From positions 217,244 to 281,243 of the forward strand of contig JAKVKH010000001.1 of the NCBI GenBank assembly GCA_022486625.1: a stretch of 64,000 nucleotides of DNA, read 5' to 3'. The DNA comes from Butyrivibrio sp. GTDB taxonomy: Bacteria > Bacillota > Clostridia > Lachnospirales > Lachnospiraceae. A program made the position numbers and the translations under genes. Below the pieces are notes generated by a model. The model was not told where the DNA came from. It did no database searches and saw only the letters and a list, made by a program, of their open reading frames with translations. Positions 1 to 9,078 of this stretch are shown here, one piece after another (position 1 is the stretch's first letter; each line of letters begins with the position of its first letter).

Positions 1-560
1 TGCAGAATTTCATCCACCAGGTCAAAATAGGGGGTAACTGAGAAGGGAGCAGCGTCTTTTGGAAGATAGCGTACAATGTAATCAAGATGTCCATATACAT
101 CGTAGTCATGGAAGGTAATGACATTTTCCAGCGTGCATTCAAAAAATTCGCGGATGGCGGACTCCGTGCTGCGTCCTTTATAATAATCCGGGTAATACGG
201 GTCTTTGCCGTTGCATACATGAGTGGACGCTATGACAAATTCAAACGGATAGGTTCTGATATAACGGCTGTTGCGGTCGGCGATCTGCGGCTGAAGTCCC
301 AGCTCAATCCCGAAGTGCAGGCCGATCCGGCCATCAAAAGCACTGCGGCATGTCTGGAAATCCTTCATATAACTGTCAGTATCCAGATGAAAGGTGCCGG
401 GGGCAAGATGAGAACCATAGGGATAATTCATATCCATATGCTCGGTAAAACACATCTGATCAAGGCCGAGGGAGATTGCCCGCGTAATCATATCGCGCAC
501 GGGGGCTTCTGAATCGCCGGAATGACAGGAGTGTAAATGATAATCTGCTGGTATTGACAT
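1..560 (-). CDS. PHP-domain histidinol-phosphatase family protein (partial, 3' end outside window)
   Basis: Reading the minus strand from the ATG at 560 gives an open frame that runs off the left edge, so only about 186 N-terminal residues are present. It begins MSIPADYHLHSCHSGD, with the HxH metal motif of PHP phosphoesterases, followed by FTEHMD, GIELG and ASTHV blocks at the expected spacing. Family members such as HisJ/HisK remove phosphate from histidinol phosphate in histidine synthesis, but several PHP proteins of this type have other substrates. A ribosome site (GAAAGG) precedes the ATG. No his genes are visible nearby, so the substrate is inferred from the family only. Confidence 0.82.
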   Translation of the reverse strand, partial: MSIPADYHLHSCHSGDSEAPVRDMITRAISLGLDQMCFTEHMDMNYPYGSHLAPGTFHLDTDSYMKDFQTCRSAFDGRIGLHFGIELGLQPQIADRNSRYIRTYPFEFVIASTHVCNGKDPYYPDYYKGRSTESAIREFFECTLENVITFHDYDVYGHLDYIVRYLPKDAAPFSVTPYFDLVDEIL

Positions 561-666
561 GGGTAGCCTTTCTGTTTCTTCATATTTTCTTCTGTATGTT
601 TTCAGTACTTAATGCACTTATCTTAACATACTTTTAAGAAAATCGAATTCAATTTGAAGAATGTTC

Positions 667-695
667 TTGAATTTTGCAGAGAAGTTCGCTAGAAT
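667..695 (+). promoter_or_regulatory. Predicted sigma-A promoter of gap
   Basis: TTGAAT (667-672) and TAGAAT (690-695) are separated by exactly 17 bases. This leaves a leader of about 80 nt before the gap start codon. Assigned by consensus only. Confidence 0.5.
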
Positions 696-780
696 AGGAA
701 TTGCTGATAATTTTTTGTCAATCATGATAAAGTAACAGCAACCTATTATATTCTTAAAATCATTTTAGGAGGAACTTAAA

Positions 781-1806
781 ATGGCAGTAAAAGTAGCAAT
801 CAATGGTTTTGGTCGTATCGGTCGTCTTGCCTTCAGACAGATGTTCGGACATGAAGGTTCTGAAATTGTTGCAATCAACGATTTAACAGATCCCAAGATG
901 CTCGCTCATCTTCTGAAGTATGATTCTTCACAGGGCAGATATGAATTCGCTGATACAGTAGTAGCAGGCGAGGATTCTATCACAGTTAATGGCAAGACAA
1001 TCAAGATTTACAAAGAAGCAGATGCACACAATCTTCCTTGGGGCAAGCTTGGTGTAGATGTAGTTCTTGAATGCACAGGTTTCTATACATCCAAGGCTAA
1101 AGCACAGGCTCATATCGATGCCGGTGCTAAGAAGGTTGTTATTTCCGCTCCTGCTGGAAATGATCTTCCTACAATCGTATACAACGTTAACCACGAGACA
1201 CTGACAGCAAATGATAACATCATTTCTGCAGCATCCTGCACAACAAACTGCCTTGCACCTATGGCTAAGGCTCTTAACGACTTCGCTCCGATCCAGTCCG
1301 GTATCATGGCTACAATCCATGCATACACAGGTGACCAGATGGTTCTTGATGGCCCTCACAGAAAAGGTGATCTCAGAAGGGCAAGAGCAGCAGCTGTTAA
1401 TATCACACCTAACTCAACAGGCGCAGCTAAGGCAATCGGTCTTGTTATTCCTGAACTGAACGGCAAACTCATCGGCGCAGCTCAGCGTGTACCGGTTCCG
1501 ACCGGCTCTACAACACTCCTGTTCGCAGTTGTTAAGTCTTCCAAGGAAGTTACAAAGGAGACAATCAATGCAGCAATGAAGGCAGCTTCTGATCCGGAGA
1601 CATTCGGATACAATACAGACGAGATCGTTTCTTCTGATATCGTTGGTATGAGATTCGGTTCTCTGTTCGATGCTACACAGACAATGGTTAACAAGATCCA
1701 GGACGATCTGTATGAAGTACAGGTTGTTTCATGGTATGATAACGAGAATTCTTACACATCTCAGATGGTAAGAACAATCAAGTACTTCGAGAAATTCGTA
1801 AAGTAA
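781..1806 (+). CDS. gap: Type I glyceraldehyde-3-phosphate dehydrogenase
   Basis: This 341-residue enzyme oxidises and phosphorylates glyceraldehyde 3-phosphate with NAD in cytoplasmic glycolysis. The N-terminal NAD-binding segment ([13 protein letters not shown], residues 8-20) and an Asp near residue 33 (AINDLTD) suggest NAD preference. The active-site block ASCTTNC puts the catalytic Cys near residue 153. Length is typical of bacterial GapA. A perfect AGGAGGA ribosome site lies just upstream of the ATG. The gene heads a gap-pgk-tpiA cluster and is separated from pgk by a hairpin terminator, so gap is likely made in excess over the downstream genes. Confidence 0.97.
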   Translation: MAVKVAINGFGRIGRLAFRQMFGHEGSEIVAINDLTDPKMLAHLLKYDSSQGRYEFADTVVAGEDSITVNGKTIKIYKEADAHNLPWGKLGVDVVLECTGFYTSKAKAQAHIDAGAKKVVISAPAGNDLPTIVYNVNHETLTANDNIISAASCTTNCLAPMAKALNDFAPIQSGIMATIHAYTGDQMVLDGPHRKGDLRRARAAAVNITPNSTGAAKAIGLVIPELNGKLIGAAQRVPVPTGSTTLLFAVVKSSKEVTKETINAAMKAASDPETFGYNTDEIVSSDIVGMRFGSLFDATQTMVNKIQDDLYEVQVVSWYDNENSYTSQMVRTIKYFEKFVK

Positions 1807-1845
1807 TTCTGACGGATCATCGGGTATTTATGCTCAGATCTCAGA

Positions 1846-1877
1846 GGGGTCCGGCCAATTGGGCCGAACCCCTTTTT
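1846..1877 (+). terminator. Rho-independent terminator or attenuator between gap and pgk
   Basis: A GGGGTCCGGCC / GGCCGAACCCC stem with one mismatch and an AATT-containing loop is followed by five T. It would end most gap transcripts, with some read-through into pgk. Confidence 0.85.
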
Positions 1878-1927
1878 AAGCGGGAAAAGCTTAATTTTGA
1901 AACTAATAATGTAATGGAGGCAAAAAA

Positions 1928-3139
1928 ATGGGTCTGAATAAGAAGTCAGTTGATGACATCAATGTAAAGGGAAAACGTGTTCTGTGCAGATGCGATTTCA
2001 ATGTACCGCTGAAGGAAGGCAAGATTACAGATGAAAACCGTCTGGTTGCAGCTCTTCCGACAATCAAGAAACTGGTTGCTGACGGCGGAAGAGTTATTCT
2101 CTGCTCTCATCTTGGCAAGCCGAAGGGAGTTCCGGTTCCGGAACTGTCACTTGCACCTGTTGCAAAGAGAATGACAGAACTGCTGGGTCAGGAAGTGAAA
2201 TTCGTTCCGGAAGATACAGTTGTCGGACCTAAGGTCAGAGAAGCTGTAGCTGCAATGAAAGACGGAGATATCATTCTTCTTGAGAATACCCGTTACAGAG
2301 CAGAAGAGACCAAGAACGGAGAAGCTTTCTCCAAGGATCTTGCTTCCATCTGTGATGTATTTGTAAATGATGCATTCGGAACAGCACACAGAGCACACTG
2401 CTCAAACGTAGGTGTTGCACAGCTTGCAGATACAGCTGTTGTAGGTTATCTGATGCAGAAGGAGATCAACTTCCTGGGCAATGCAGTTGAGAACCCGGTA
2501 AGACCTTTCGTAGCAATCCTCGGTGGCGCCAAGGTTGCTGATAAGCTGAATGTAATCTCCAACCTGCTTGAGAAGTGCGATACACTGATCATTGGCGGCG
2601 GAATGGCTTATACCTTCTTAAAGGCAAAGGGCTATGAAATCGGTACATCTCTTCTGGATGACACCAAGGTTGATTACTGCAAAGAAATGATGGAAAAAGC
2701 TGATAAACTTGGCAAGAAGCTGCTTCTTCCTGTAGATACGGTTGTTACAGAGAGCTTCCCTGATCCGATCGATGCAAAGATTGCTACAGAGATTGTAGAT
2801 GCGGATAAGATTCCGGCAGATCGTATGGGTATGGATATCGGACCTAAGACACGAGCTCTTTATGCAGATGCTGTAAAGTCTGCCAAGACAGTTGTATGGA
2901 ACGGACCGATGGGCGTATTCGAGAATCCGATTCTGGCAGAAGGAACCAAGGCTGTTGCCAAGGCACTTGCTGATACAGATGCTACAACAATCATCGGTGG
3001 TGGTGACAGCGCAGCAGCTGTAAACCAGCTTGGCTTCGGTGATAAGATGTCTCACATTTCCACAGGCGGCGGTGCTTCCCTTGAATTCCTTGAAGGCAAG
3101 GAACTTCCGGGTGTTGCAGCGGCAAATGACAAGAACTGA
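1928..3139 (+). CDS. pgk: Phosphoglycerate kinase
   Basis: This 403-residue cytoplasmic enzyme transfers phosphate from 1,3-bisphosphoglycerate to ADP. The N-terminal substrate segment RCDFNVPLK (near residue 21), the NTRYRAEE region, the hinge-side GGAKVADKL and the C-terminal nucleotide-binding [10 protein letters not shown] are all present. Length is within the usual 390-415. The start is supported by a GGAGG ribosome site 8 bases upstream. It lies between gap and tpiA, the standard Firmicute glycolytic order. Confidence 0.97.
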   Translation: MGLNKKSVDDINVKGKRVLCRCDFNVPLKEGKITDENRLVAALPTIKKLVADGGRVILCSHLGKPKGVPVPELSLAPVAKRMTELLGQEVKFVPEDTVVGPKVREAVAAMKDGDIILLENTRYRAEETKNGEAFSKDLASICDVFVNDAFGTAHRAHCSNVGVAQLADTAVVGYLMQKEINFLGNAVENPVRPFVAILGGAKVADKLNVISNLLEKCDTLIIGGGMAYTFLKAKGYEIGTSLLDDTKVDYCKEMMEKADKLGKKLLLPVDTVVTESFPDPIDAKIATEIVDADKIPADRMGMDIGPKTRALYADAVKSAKTVVWNGPMGVFENPILAEGTKAVAKALADTDATTIIGGGDSAAAVNQLGFGDKMSHISTGGGASLEFLEGKELPGVAAANDKN

Positions 3140-3162
3140 AAAATCCAAAAAATATTTTCAGT

Positions 3163-3189
3163 ACGGGGCTGCTGAAGAAGCAGCCTCGT
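3163..3189 (+). other. Intergenic RNA hairpin between pgk and tpiA
   Basis: ACGGGGCTGCT and AGCAGCCTCGT form a nearly perfect stem around a GAAG-type loop. No T-run follows, so this looks like an RNA processing or stability hairpin rather than a terminator. Confidence 0.5.
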
Positions 3190-3216
3190 AAACTGATTAA
3201 AAGTGAGGAAATAAAA

Positions 3217-3966
3217 ATGGCACGTAAGAAAATTATTGCCGGCAACTGGAAGATGAATATGACTCCTTCAGAAGCGGTTGAACTGATTAATACTTTGAAG
3301 CCTCTTGTAAAAACAGAGGAAGCTGATGTTGTATTCTGTGTTCCTGCGATTGACATCATTCCTGCCGTAGAGGCAGCTAAGGGCTCTAACATCCAGATCG
3401 GTGCCGAGAACCTTTATTTTGAGGAAAAGGGAGCTTTCACAGGAGAAATTTCTCCTGCAATGCTGACAGACGCAGGCGTTAAGTTTGTAGTCATCGGACA
3501 TTCTGAAAGAAGACAGTATTTTGCTGAGACAAATGAAACAGTAAACAAGAAGGTTCTGAAAGCATTTGAACACGGCATTACTCCTATCGTATGCTGTGGT
3601 GAATCTCTTGAACAGCGTGAACAGGGCATTACAATCGACTGGATCCGTCAGCAGATCAAGATCGCATTCCTGAACGTAACTGCAGACCAGGCGAAAACAG
3701 CAGTTATTGCTTATGAACCGATCTGGGCAATCGGAACAGGTAAGACAGCAACATCTGACCAGGCTGAGGAAGTCTGCGGAGCAATCCGTAAGTGCATCGG
3801 TGAGATCTATGATGAAGCAACAGCAGCTGCAATCCGTATTCAGTACGGCGGATCTGTAAATGCCAAGACAGCGCCGGAACTTTTCACAAAGCCTGATATC
3901 GATGGCGGCCTTGTAGGCGGTGCATCTCTGAAACCGGAATTCGGACAGATCGTTAACTGGCATTGA
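3217..3966 (+). CDS. tpiA: Triosephosphate isomerase
   Basis: This 249-residue TIM-barrel enzyme interconverts dihydroxyacetone phosphate and glyceraldehyde 3-phosphate. The N-terminal GNWKMN substrate Lys motif, the catalytic His in VIGHSERR and the catalytic Glu in [11 protein letters not shown] are all visible, as is the phosphate-binding GGSV near the C terminus. Length is typical. A GAGGAA ribosome site precedes the ATG. It is the third gene of the gap-pgk-tpiA cluster; the usual next gene, gpmI, is absent here. Confidence 0.97.
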   Translation: MARKKIIAGNWKMNMTPSEAVELINTLKPLVKTEEADVVFCVPAIDIIPAVEAAKGSNIQIGAENLYFEEKGAFTGEISPAMLTDAGVKFVVIGHSERRQYFAETNETVNKKVLKAFEHGITPIVCCGESLEQREQGITIDWIRQQIKIAFLNVTADQAKTAVIAYEPIWAIGTGKTATSDQAEEVCGAIRKCIGEIYDEATAAAIRIQYGGSVNAKTAPELFTKPDIDGGLVGGASLKPEFGQIVNWH

Positions 3967-4008
3967 AAGGTTTTTTGAATAAAATTAAGGGTACATGAGT
4001 TGATGAGA

Positions 4009-4094
4009 GGAATCTTTGAGTCTGAGGACCTGGAGATTCCTTTCTGTATGAATAAGCAGATTCTGAAGGCAGTGTATGTTTATTCATGCAGAAA
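4009..4094 (+). repeat. Two adjacent inverted repeats upstream of the yfcE-like gene
   Basis: A short hairpin (GGAATCT 4009-4015 with AGATTCC 4034-4040) is followed directly by 15-bp arms TTTCTGTATGAATAA (4041-4055) and TTATTCATGCAGAAA (4080-4094), which match at 14 of 15 positions. The word TGAATAAGCAGA here also occurs at the edge of the repeat cassette at 29593. This may be a small dispersed palindromic element or a structured leader. Confidence 0.55.
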
Positions 4095-4116
4095 AGAAAG
4101 AGCAGTGAGGCGGCAG

Positions 4117-4623
4117 ATGAAAGTATTGATTTGCAGTGATACACATGGAAAACAGGATCTGATGAAACAGGTCATTGAGCGGGAAGAACCGTTTGAAGTC
4201 CTGGTGCATGCAGGCGATATGGAAGATCAGGTGATCTGCGTGCTCGGTTATACCGATTATCAGGTTCGCATCGTGGCGGGAAACTGCGATTATGGACTGG
4301 GATATTCCCGTGAACAGCTGTTTGATCTGGGAAAGTTTCATACACTTCTGCTGCATGGCAATTTGTGCGGAGGAATGCCCTGTAATCCGACACATGATCT
4401 GAATCCGCTCTGTGAGTATGCAAAACGCAAAGGCGCAGACATTCTGATATATGGGCATACGCATGTGCCGAAGGTAGTAAGAAGAGATCATCTGCTGGTA
4501 ATCAATCCCGGCAGTCTTTCACTGCCAAGGCAGGAGAATCGTGAACCAAGCTATGCCGTGCTGAATATTGACGGTGACGATATCAGCTGCGAGATCAGAT
4601 ATCCGCTTATGAAACAGGAGTAA
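4117..4623 (+). CDS. YfcE/MJ0936-family metallophosphodiesterase
   Basis: This 168-residue calcineurin-like phosphoesterase carries the family metal motifs in order: SDTHG (residues 6-10), HAGDME, GNCD, LLHGN and YGHTHVP. Relatives hydrolyse phosphodiester bonds in vitro, and the cellular substrate is usually unknown. I chose the ATG at 4117, preceded by GAGGCGG, because the family begins with MK(V/I)L(I/V)xSDTHG. The track start at 4000 adds 39 residues translated from the inverted-repeat leader. It is 3 bases upstream of mutY and probably co-transcribed. Confidence 0.9.
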   Translation: MKVLICSDTHGKQDLMKQVIEREEPFEVLVHAGDMEDQVICVLGYTDYQVRIVAGNCDYGLGYSREQLFDLGKFHTLLLHGNLCGGMPCNPTHDLNPLCEYAKRKGADILIYGHTHVPKVVRRDHLLVINPGSLSLPRQENREPSYAVLNIDGDDISCEIRYPLMKQE

Positions 4624-4626
4624 AGG

Positions 4627-5694
4627 ATGATGCAGGAGAAGACGCAGGAGCTGCTGCAATGGTATGAGCAGAACCGGAGAATACTTCCGTGGAGATCGGA
4701 TCCATCGCCGTATCATGTCTGGCTGTCGGAAATCATGCTGCAGCAGACACGCGTGGAAGCTGTGAAGTCATATTATGAGCGGTTCCTGAAGGAAATTCCG
4801 GATGTGGAAACACTTGCTGCAGCGGAAGAAGAACATCTTCTGAAGCTATGGGAAGGTCTTGGCTACTATTCCAGAATCAGAAATATGCATAAAGCGGCAG
4901 AGCAAGTAATGAAGGAGTATGGCGGCAGGATACCGGATACATTTGAAGAACTCAGAAAACTGCCGGGAATCGGAAGTTATACGGCCGGGGCAATTGCTTC
5001 AATCGCCTATGGGAAAAGGGAACCGGCAGTTGATGGAAACGTGCTGCGGGTGTGGACAAGATCGGAAGCAGATCCGCGGGATATATCAGAAGAAGCAACG
5101 AAGAAGGCAGTCCATCAGGAAATGTACGGATATCTTCCGGAAGCGGCAGAGTGCGGGGCGTATAATCAGGCACTGATGGATCTGGGGGCGATGGTATGCA
5201 TCCCGCATGGAGAGCCGCAGTGCGGGGCGTGCCCATGGCAGGAGCGCTGCAGGGCACATCTTGACGGGACAGAAACCGAGTATCCGGTAAAAAAAGTCAG
5301 GAAAGCCCGCAGAATAGAACAGCGGACAATACTGGTTCTGCAGGATCAGAAATGTACTGTGATTCACAGAAGACCCATGCATGGACTTCTGGCGGGAATG
5401 TATGAATATCCGAATCTGGAGGGCAGCCTTTCGGAAGAAGATGTGCGAACATGGCTTAGAAAAGCCGGCGTACAGGCGATCCGGATTATGCCGATGCCGT
5501 CTGCCAAACATATATTCACGCACCTGGAATGGCATATGCGAGGGTATCTGATACAGGTAGATGAACTGTCAGAGTTTCATCCGGAAACGATGGATGCAAT
5601 TCTTGCAGGTTCGCAGCAGGTAGAGGAAAAATATCCGATGCCGGGAGCGTTTCATGTATACAGAGATTATGTCAGAAACATGTCGGGACAATAG
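4627..5694 (+). CDS. mutY: A/G-specific adenine glycosylase
   Basis: This 355-residue DNA repair enzyme removes adenine mispaired with 8-oxoguanine. The N-terminal HhH-GPD domain shows SEIMLQQTRV with the catalytic Glu, the helix-hairpin-helix LPGIGSYTAGAI and PAVDGNVLRV with the catalytic Asp. The iron-sulfur cysteines follow as C-x6-C-x2-C-x5-C (CIPHGEPQCGACPWQERC). Residues from about 230 form the NUDIX-like domain that reads 8-oxoG. Length matches the family. Two adjacent ATGs (4627 and 4630) make the exact start uncertain by one residue. Confidence 0.95.
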   Translation: MMQEKTQELLQWYEQNRRILPWRSDPSPYHVWLSEIMLQQTRVEAVKSYYERFLKEIPDVETLAAAEEEHLLKLWEGLGYYSRIRNMHKAAEQVMKEYGGRIPDTFEELRKLPGIGSYTAGAIASIAYGKREPAVDGNVLRVWTRSEADPRDISEEATKKAVHQEMYGYLPEAAECGAYNQALMDLGAMVCIPHGEPQCGACPWQERCRAHLDGTETEYPVKKVRKARRIEQRTILVLQDQKCTVIHRRPMHGLLAGMYEYPNLEGSLSEEDVRTWLRKAGVQAIRIMPMPSAKHIFTHLEWHMRGYLIQVDELSEFHPETMDAILAGSQQVEEKYPMPGAFHVYRDYVRNMSGQ

Positions 5695-5710
5695 CACAGA
5701 GGAGTTTATT

Positions 5711-6214
5711 ATGAAAACAGATAATATTATTCTGATCGGGATGCCTGCATCAGGGAAAAGTACGGTAGGTGTGATTCTGGCGAAGATTATCGGTTACCGC
5801 TTTCTGGATTCGGATCTTCTTATTCAGGAGCAGGAAGGGAAAAAACTTCACCAGATTATTTCAGAAAAAGGAATTGATGGATTTCTGGATGTGGAAGAAC
5901 GTGTCAACGCCGGAATTGCAGCGGAACATACAGTAATTTCCACAGGGGGAAGTGTAGTCTATGGCAGCCTGGCCATGGAGCATTTTAAACAAATCGGTAC
6001 AGTAGTATATCTGCAGGTCGGATACGAAGAACTGATGCACAGATTGCATGATATTCAGCAGAGAGGCGTTGTGGTCAGACAGGGGCAGACCATGCAGGAT
6101 CTGTACCGGGAGAGAACTGCACTGTATGAGAAATATGCGGATGTCACGATTCGTGAAGAAAATGCAACGCCGGAGCAGGTAATTGCAGAAATTATCGGTA
6201 CATTGAATATCTGA
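5711..6214 (+). CDS. aroK: Shikimate kinase-like P-loop kinase
   Basis: This 167-residue protein has Walker A GMPASGKST (residues 9-17), the shikimate-site FLDSD and an STGGSVVYG block where classical AroK has GGG. A lid Arg region (RGVVVRQGQTM) and a C-terminal YRERTALYEKYAD helix follow. By family it phosphorylates shikimate at O3. The Gly to Ser change in the substrate loop deserves note, and a related specificity cannot be excluded. The start at 5711 has GAGGAGT upstream; the track start at 5654 lies inside mutY. It is far from the aroF-tyrA-aroA operon at 39-43 kb. Confidence 0.8.
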   Translation: MKTDNIILIGMPASGKSTVGVILAKIIGYRFLDSDLLIQEQEGKKLHQIISEKGIDGFLDVEERVNAGIAAEHTVISTGGSVVYGSLAMEHFKQIGTVVYLQVGYEELMHRLHDIQQRGVVVRQGQTMQDLYRERTALYEKYADVTIREENATPEQVIAEIIGTLNI

Positions 6215-6299
6215 GTGTGATTGACAGGGGTATCCTGCACGTGTAAAATACATAACAGATGCTATTGATATGACGGGAATCAGAAAGGCTTGGGAGACA

Positions 6300-6860
6300 A
6301 TGTCCAGAAAAGCAACCATTACACAAAAGGAAATTGTAAACGCAGCATTTAAGATTACGAGAAAGGAAGGCTTTGAACAGATCACCTCGCGCAGGCTTGC
6401 GGCGGCGGCAGGGTGTTCCACACAGCCTATTTTTCGAATTTATGATAACATGGATGCACTGAAAAAAGATGTTTATATAAAGGCAGCGGGTTATTATGAA
6501 GACTATTATAAGGATTATGCAAAGACACATGAAATTCCCTTTGTGGATCTGGGGATGGCCTACATTAATTTCGCAAAGAGATATCCGCATCTGTTCAGAT
6601 TGCTGTTTCTGTCAGAACATGGGAAAGACACAAAAAGTATGTATGATCTGATCAATGGAAGTGAGGATAATGCAGTAGCAGAAGTAAAACGTGCTGCAGA
6701 GCAGGGAGCACTGAATCCGGATCAGCTGTTTATGAAGATGTGGATTTATATTCACGGAGCCGGCTGTATGGCGGTTACCGGAGATTATGACCTTGATGAC
6801 AACGACACTGTGGCAATGCTGGAATCTGCATATGCCTCGTTTGCACAGACGGCCGGATAA
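6300..6860 (+). CDS. TetR/AcrR-family transcriptional regulator
   Basis: This 186-residue protein has an N-terminal TetR helix-turn-helix (ITQKEIVNAAFKITRKEG, then ITSRRLAAAAGCSTQPIFRIY, residues 7-50). A helical ligand domain follows, with a TetR_C-type segment near FLSEHGKDTKSMYDLI. The start at 6300 is preceded by GGGAG; the ATG at 6270 has no good ribosome site. Target and ligand are unknown. It is followed by a second regulator 26 bases downstream, and a self-regulatory role is the usual expectation. Confidence 0.88.
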   Translation: MSRKATITQKEIVNAAFKITRKEGFEQITSRRLAAAAGCSTQPIFRIYDNMDALKKDVYIKAAGYYEDYYKDYAKTHEIPFVDLGMAYINFAKRYPHLFRLLFLSEHGKDTKSMYDLINGSEDNAVAEVKRAAEQGALNPDQLFMKMWIYIHGAGCMAVTGDYDLDDNDTVAMLESAYASFAQTAG

Positions 6861-6886
6861 AAAAGTTCTGACGGAGGCGCAGACAG

Positions 6887-7786
6887 GTGGATATCATTAC
6901 AAGGATCAGCGAAGCTTATCCGCATATGAGCAAGGGCAGAAAGAAGATTGCGGATTATGTGACAGATCATGCACAGCAGGCAGTGTTCATGACGGCGGCA
7001 AAGCTGGGAGCAACAACCGGCAACAGTGAATCAACGGTCGTTCGTTTTGCCATATTTCTGGGATATGAAGGATATCCGGAGTTTCAGCATGCACTGGAAC
7101 TTCTGGTACAGGATAAGATGGACAGCGTAGGCAGAACATTTGAACATTTTGACGGAAGCGATGAAGAAGGGCTGCTTCAGGAGGTGCTTACTTCAGATGC
7201 GGACAGAATCAGAAATACAATAACCCGTATGGATCCGGCGGCATTTGCATCTGCCGTGGATATTATCCTGCAGGCAAAGCATCTGTATATTGTCGGGATT
7301 CGCAGCTGTGAACCACTGGCGAGTTTCCTGCATTTTTATCTGAATATGGTAAGAGGAGATAACATTCTGGTCGGAACGACGAGTACCAGTGAGATGTTTG
7401 AACAGATGATCCGGATCGGCGCAGAGGATGCGGTTATCGGAATCAGCTTTCCGAGATATTCCATGAGAACACTCAAATGCATGGAATTTGCAAATGACAG
7501 AAATGCAAAGGTGATTGCCATTACCGATTCTGTACATTCGCCTATGAATCTTTATTCTTCCTGTAATCTCTTTGCACAAAGTGACAGCATATCCATTGTG
7601 GATTCTCTTGTGGCACCATTAAGTGTCATCAATGCACTTATTGTTGCCATCTGCCTCAGGTGTCCGGATGAAGTCAGAAAAGATTTGAAGACACTTGAAA
7701 ATACCTGGAATAATTATCAGGTTTACCTGAATGACGAAATTAATTTTATTGGAGAGGAGCCGGTACTGACGGCAAAGAAATCCTGA
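6887..7786 (+). CDS. MurR/RpiR-family regulator with SIS domain
   Basis: This 299-residue protein has an N-terminal HTH_6 domain (about residues 1-75, including GNSESTVVRFAIFLGYEGYPEFQ). A SIS sugar-phosphate-binding domain follows (about 125-260, VGIRSCEPLASFLHFYLN and VIGISFPRYSMRT). Such proteins usually control sugar or amino-sugar catabolism in response to phosphosugars. The start is GTG at 6887 with GGAGG nine bases upstream. No sugar genes are adjacent, so the regulon cannot be read from context. The next gene begins 3 bases after the stop. Confidence 0.9.
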   Translation: MDIITRISEAYPHMSKGRKKIADYVTDHAQQAVFMTAAKLGATTGNSESTVVRFAIFLGYEGYPEFQHALELLVQDKMDSVGRTFEHFDGSDEEGLLQEVLTSDADRIRNTITRMDPAAFASAVDIILQAKHLYIVGIRSCEPLASFLHFYLNMVRGDNILVGTTSTSEMFEQMIRIGAEDAVIGISFPRYSMRTLKCMEFANDRNAKVIAITDSVHSPMNLYSSCNLFAQSDSISIVDSLVAPLSVINALIVAICLRCPDEVRKDLKTLENTWNNYQVYLNDEINFIGEEPVLTAKKS

Positions 7787-7789
7787 TTT

Positions 7790-9046
7790 ATGAGAAAAAT
7801 AGCAGTAATCGGATGCGGAGCAGCCGGGATGATGGCAGCAATTTCCGCTGCAGAATGCGGCGCATCTGTAACGATATATGAAAAAAATGAAAAACCGGGG
7901 AAAAAGCTTTTTATCACAGGGAAGGGAAGATGTAATGTGACCAATACCTGTGAAACGGATGCTTTTTTCAGTAATGTGTGTCATAATGCAAAATTTCTGT
8001 ACAGTGCAGTTTACGGATACGATCATGATGCAGTACAGGATTTTTTTGAACAGAATGGCTGTCTGCTTAAGGAAGAACGCGGCGGACGGGTTTTCCCGGA
8101 CTCAGATCATTCTTCTGATATTATCCGTACACTTGTGAACGTACTTCAGAAAGATCATGTACAGATCTGCTATGGTGCGCAGGTAACGGAAATAGGCAGA
8201 AAAGACGGTGCGGTATGTTCCATTACGGTGAATCATAAGCAGCAGATTCCGGTGGACGCAGTTATTGTATGTACCGGTGGCCTGTCCTATGAAAGTACGG
8301 GTTCAACGGGAGACGGGTATCTTTTTGCAGAGGCTGCAGGACATACCGTGACAGAAAAGAGTCCGTCCCTTGTGCCGTTTACTGTAAGTGAACCATGGTG
8401 CAGCAGTCTGCAGGGATTGTCACTGAAAAATGTCAGCATCAGAATGGAACGGCAGGGAGAAAAAGGCGGAAAAAAGAAGAAACCGGTATATGAAGGATTT
8501 GGTGAGATGCTCTTTACGCATTTTGGCGTCAGCGGACCGCTGATTCTGACGGCCAGTACCTGTTACAGGGCGGGAGAGAAGATGCTGCTGCATCTGGATC
8601 TGAAGCCTGCATTGTCTGTGGAACAGCTGGATAAAAGAGTACTACGTGATTTTGAGGAAGGACTGAATAAGAACTTCGGGAATATTCTGGGCGGTCTGTA
8701 TCCGTCAAAACTGATCCCGGTCATGACGGAGCTATCAGGGATTGACCCTGAGAAAAAAGTAAATGACATTACAAAGCAGGAGCGTCAGAAACTTGTGGAA
8801 CTGACCAAGGATCTGACGATGACCGTTACGGGTACCAGAGGCTATAATGAGGCCATCATTACCAGAGGCGGTGTAAATGTCAGAGAAATTAATGCGTCGA
8901 CCATGGAATCCAGACTGTGCAGAGGACTTTTCTTTGCAGGGGAAGTCATGGATGTGGATGCGGTAACCGGTGGTTATAATCTTCAGATTGCATGGTCAAC
9001 AGGACATCTTGCGGGTGTGTGTGCCGCGCAGGAAGAAACAGTCTGA
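7790..9046 (+). CDS. BaiN/HI0933-like FAD-dependent oxidoreductase
   Basis: This 418-residue flavoprotein has the N-terminal FAD dinucleotide motif VIGCGAAGMMAAISAAECGA. The family signature GKKLFITGKGRCNVTN and a C-terminal FAD block FFAGEVMDVDAVTGGYNLQIAWSTG are also present. Members are widespread in Firmicutes as NAD(P)/FAD-dependent oxidoreductases. The name BaiN comes from a bile-acid reductase in Clostridium scindens, but most members lack an assigned substrate, so no bile-acid role should be assumed. The gene is packed between the RpiR regulator and cmk. Confidence 0.9.
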   Translation: MRKIAVIGCGAAGMMAAISAAECGASVTIYEKNEKPGKKLFITGKGRCNVTNTCETDAFFSNVCHNAKFLYSAVYGYDHDAVQDFFEQNGCLLKEERGGRVFPDSDHSSDIIRTLVNVLQKDHVQICYGAQVTEIGRKDGAVCSITVNHKQQIPVDAVIVCTGGLSYESTGSTGDGYLFAEAAGHTVTEKSPSLVPFTVSEPWCSSLQGLSLKNVSIRMERQGEKGGKKKKPVYEGFGEMLFTHFGVSGPLILTASTCYRAGEKMLLHLDLKPALSVEQLDKRVLRDFEEGLNKNFGNILGGLYPSKLIPVMTELSGIDPEKKVNDITKQERQKLVELTKDLTMTVTGTRGYNEAIITRGGVNVREINASTMESRLCRGLFFAGEVMDVDAVTGGYNLQIAWSTGHLAGVCAAQEETV

Positions 9047-9078
9047 AGAAAACAGGAATCAGAAGGGGAAAAGAACAG

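Noticed and set aside
87-512. 141-residue plus-strand ORF
   Set aside because: Shadow of the PHP phosphatase gene on the minus strand.
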